Shown: positions 4,245 through 5,696 of the stretch, piece by piece
How the letters are laid out: every line of letters begins with the position of its first letter
Position numbering within the stretch: the first letter of the stretch is position 1
Source: an uncultured Fibrobacter sp.
GTDB taxonomy: Bacteria; Fibrobacterota; Fibrobacteria; Fibrobacterales; Fibrobacteraceae
DNA length: 5,696 nucleotides
Reading direction: 5' to 3'
Assembly (NCBI GenBank): GCA_947306025.1
Contig: CAMZFJ010000150.1
Coordinates: 1 to 5,696, forward strand
Program-made: the position numbers and the translations under genes
The notes under the pieces: model-generated
Told to the model about the DNA's origin: nothing
The model's input: the letters and a program-made list of their open reading frames with translations, nothing else
Database searches by the model: none

Positions 4245-5634
4245 ATTTCTCAACGACCTGCCCAAGAATTTGGTGCAGGCGTTTTTTGTTGCCGAAGCCA
4301 TCGGGATTTTCGATGTAGTAGAAAATCTGTTTGATGAGCGCGCTGGTGTTGAAGTCGTATGACGCAATGCGCAACAAGTAGCTTTCGGCAGAGTTGTCGA
4401 ATCCGAGAATGTTCGGGTCAGTTTTGTCGCCGGGCAAAACGCAGTCGCCGTCATCGCTGATTTCGTAGAAGAGCCCTGCGACTTCGTCGTTTACGCAAAC
4501 CCAGCAGTTACAATCGGACGGAACGTTTTGTGCAAATTGCAAAAGCTTTTTCTTGACAAGGTTGCGCGCATATATTTCGACGGAAAGTCTCGATACTCTG
4601 GCTCTTGCAATTTCCTTGTAATCCCACGGGCTTGCGTATTCATCATCGGTAAATGCAATGACTTCTAGCCCGGAATTCATGAGACCTGTCAAGCGGTCTT
4701 TGGACCAGGAACTGTTGTGGTAGGGCGAAAAATAGCAGACTTTTTTGAAGCCTTTTTGCAACAGGTATTTGCCCATTTGCTGGCCTGGAATTTCGCCGAA
4801 AGTCGAGTTGAAAAATGCCCAATTGTTTTTGCTTAAAAAGCGCTGCGGGATGTTTTGCAACGGATGCTCCCACCAAACCGATACGGGGTACTTGACACCG
4901 TAAAAGAGCTGCAACAACGCATGCGGATTTTGCACCAAGAGTGTCGAAAGTACTGCGCCAATAGCGTTCGGATAATCCGTCAAATGGCAGACTTTACCGC
5001 TGCGGTCAATAAGCTTACCGCTTTCTTCGTTGATGCCGAGCAAAATGAGCTTAAAGTGCTGTTCGCCCGCATTCTGGTAAACAAGGCGCAAAAAGTCGAG
5101 TTCGCGTTCGCTTTCGGCGGTAAAACCGCCCCACGAATTGCATCGAGTCACGAACAGGATTTCGCTGAAGTTCTTGACCGTTTTCGTCTTGAGCGGGGAG
5201 GCAAAGGCATACAAGCGCCCTCTACGGACGAGAATGCCTTGATTCACTTTATGGATCAAGAATTTGCGGAGAATCGTTTGCGAGACGTTGTAGCGGTCGG
5301 AAAGTTCCTTCGCAAGCGGTAAATTCTTGTTCGGGTCGAGGAAGCCCTTTTCCCAGTCGGCGGTAAATTCTTTTTCAAGGCGTTCAAGAACGGTTTCGCG
5401 ATGGACTGTTTTAGAAAGTAACTGCGCCAAATCGCTAGCGTCGGGGGCTTTGCCCCAGAAAAATCCCTTGCCGCGGATGCTGTAAATAAGGCCTTCTTCG
5501 GCGAGTTGCTTCAGTACGTTTTGGATGGTTCCCGACGAGACGCTAAAAGTTTTCATGAGTTTACGGACAGAAGGGAGCATTTCTCCGTCCTTAAGCTCCT
5601 GACTTAAAATGGCCTGTCGGATTTCGTCACGCAT
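4243..5634 (-). CDS. GntR-type regulator with two winged-helix domains and a LacI-like ligand-binding domain
   Basis: This 463-residue protein is a predicted cytoplasmic repressor or activator. Residues 1-60 are a standard GntR winged helix (LPSVRKLMKTFSVSSGTIQN, then LAEEGLIYSIRGKGFFWG). Residues about 80-145 look like a second GntR-type winged helix (GFLDPNKNLPLAKELSDRYN, VSQTILRKFL, GILVRRGRLYAFA). From about 156 to the end is a periplasmic-binding-protein fold as in LacI/GalR, with GQQMGKYLLQKGFKKVCYFS (284-302), CWVCVNDEVAGLFYE (377-391) and ILGFDNSAESYLLRIASYDF (409-428). The overall plan recalls AraR of Bacillus (GntR head, LacI-type sensor) with an extra DNA-binding domain, so a sugar-like effector is likely but not identifiable. 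ATG 5634 is the right start because the GntR fold begins at once and an in-frame stop lies upstream (5647-5649). It overlaps the end of the preceding minus-strand gene by 8 bases, so they are probably co-transcribed. Only a weak AAGAA precedes it. Confidence 0.85.
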   Translation of the reverse strand: MRDEIRQAILSQELKDGEMLPSVRKLMKTFSVSSGTIQNVLKQLAEEGLIYSIRGKGFFWGKAPDASDLAQLLSKTVHRETVLERLEKEFTADWEKGFLDPNKNLPLAKELSDRYNVSQTILRKFLIHKVNQGILVRRGRLYAFASPLKTKTVKNFSEILFVTRCNSWGGFTAESERELDFLRLVYQNAGEQHFKLILLGINEESGKLIDRSGKVCHLTDYPNAIGAVLSTLLVQNPHALLQLFYGVKYPVSVWWEHPLQNIPQRFLSKNNWAFFNSTFGEIPGQQMGKYLLQKGFKKVCYFSPYHNSSWSKDRLTGLMNSGLEVIAFTDDEYASPWDYKEIARARVSRLSVEIYARNLVKKKLLQFAQNVPSDCNCWVCVNDEVAGLFYEISDDGDCVLPGDKTDPNILGFDNSAESYLLRIASYDFNTSALIKQIFYYIENPDGFGNKKRLHQILGQVVEK

Positions 5635-5696
5635 TGTTTCTTGCCGCTATCCACTCGCGGACGGCGCGTTCTGCGTTTCCGGCGAGGATTTCTTTT
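5627..5696 (-). CDS. C-terminal end of an unidentified minus-strand gene (5' part outside window)
   Basis: Reading the minus strand from base 5695 gives 22 codons ending in TGA (5629-5627), including EILAGNAERAVREWIAA. The composition (Ala, Glu and Arg with C- or G-ending codons) looks like the helical C-terminus of a real protein, and its stop lies within the start of the GntR regulator (ATGCGTGA), a common operon arrangement. Too little is present to identify the protein. As the neighbour read just before the regulator, it may share a transcript with it. Confidence 0.55.
   Translation of the reverse strand, partial: KEILAGNAERAVREWIAARNNA

Noticed and set aside
4855..5322. 155-codon plus-strand frame inside the GntR regulator
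   Set aside because: It lies entirely opposite the regulator's sensor and second winged-helix regions, has no recognisable domain or ribosome site, and reflects the codon bias of the true gene.

Overview
The window looks like chromosomal DNA from a Fibrobacter species (phylum Fibrobacterota). The strongest clue is the protein encoded from 1273, which reads as a TIGR02147/DUF4423-type protein. I know that family as a large paralogous group in Fibrobacter succinogenes. Two lipoproteins follow it, the first with the serine-rich linkers common in Fibrobacter surface proteins. The archaeal-type IMP cyclohydrolase (PurO) fits but is not diagnostic. The assignment is from memory of protein families; no search was run.

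Layout. Positions 1-683 hold the 3' part of gatB (amidotransferase subunit B) on the + strand. A short segment rich in small repeats (684-782) leads into a small exported protein with one C-terminal membrane segment, ending at 1092. A terminator (1112-1136) and an overlapping AT-rich palindrome (1136-1160) separate this from the next unit. That unit is a tight + strand run: a DUF4423-type predicted regulator (1273-2106), lipoprotein A (2099-2656), lipoprotein B (2699-3367) and purO (3364-4098). Regulator and lipoprotein A overlap by 8 bases, and lipoprotein B and purO overlap by 4 bases. No terminator is visible inside the run. The convergent intergenic region 4099-4242 contains a weak terminator and a set of AGTAACTA-type repeats with hairpins. 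The minus strand then carries a GntR-type regulator (5634-4243) with two tandem winged-helix domains and a LacI-like sensor domain. The last codons of another minus-strand gene (5696-5627) overlap its start.

How the genes may work together. GatB (tRNA-dependent Asn/Gln formation) and PurO (last step of IMP synthesis) are housekeeping functions. The run from 1273 to 3367 looks like an accessory cassette in which a predicted DNA-binding protein is coupled to two related surface lipoproteins. The two lipoproteins share a GDT motif and an aromatic/Cys-x-Cys motif at identical spacing, so they are probably diverged duplicates. purO is attached to the end of this cassette by an ATGA overlap but has a different codon style, which suggests that the cassette and purO have separate histories. 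The GntR regulator most likely controls the mostly unseen gene upstream of it, perhaps for sugar metabolism.
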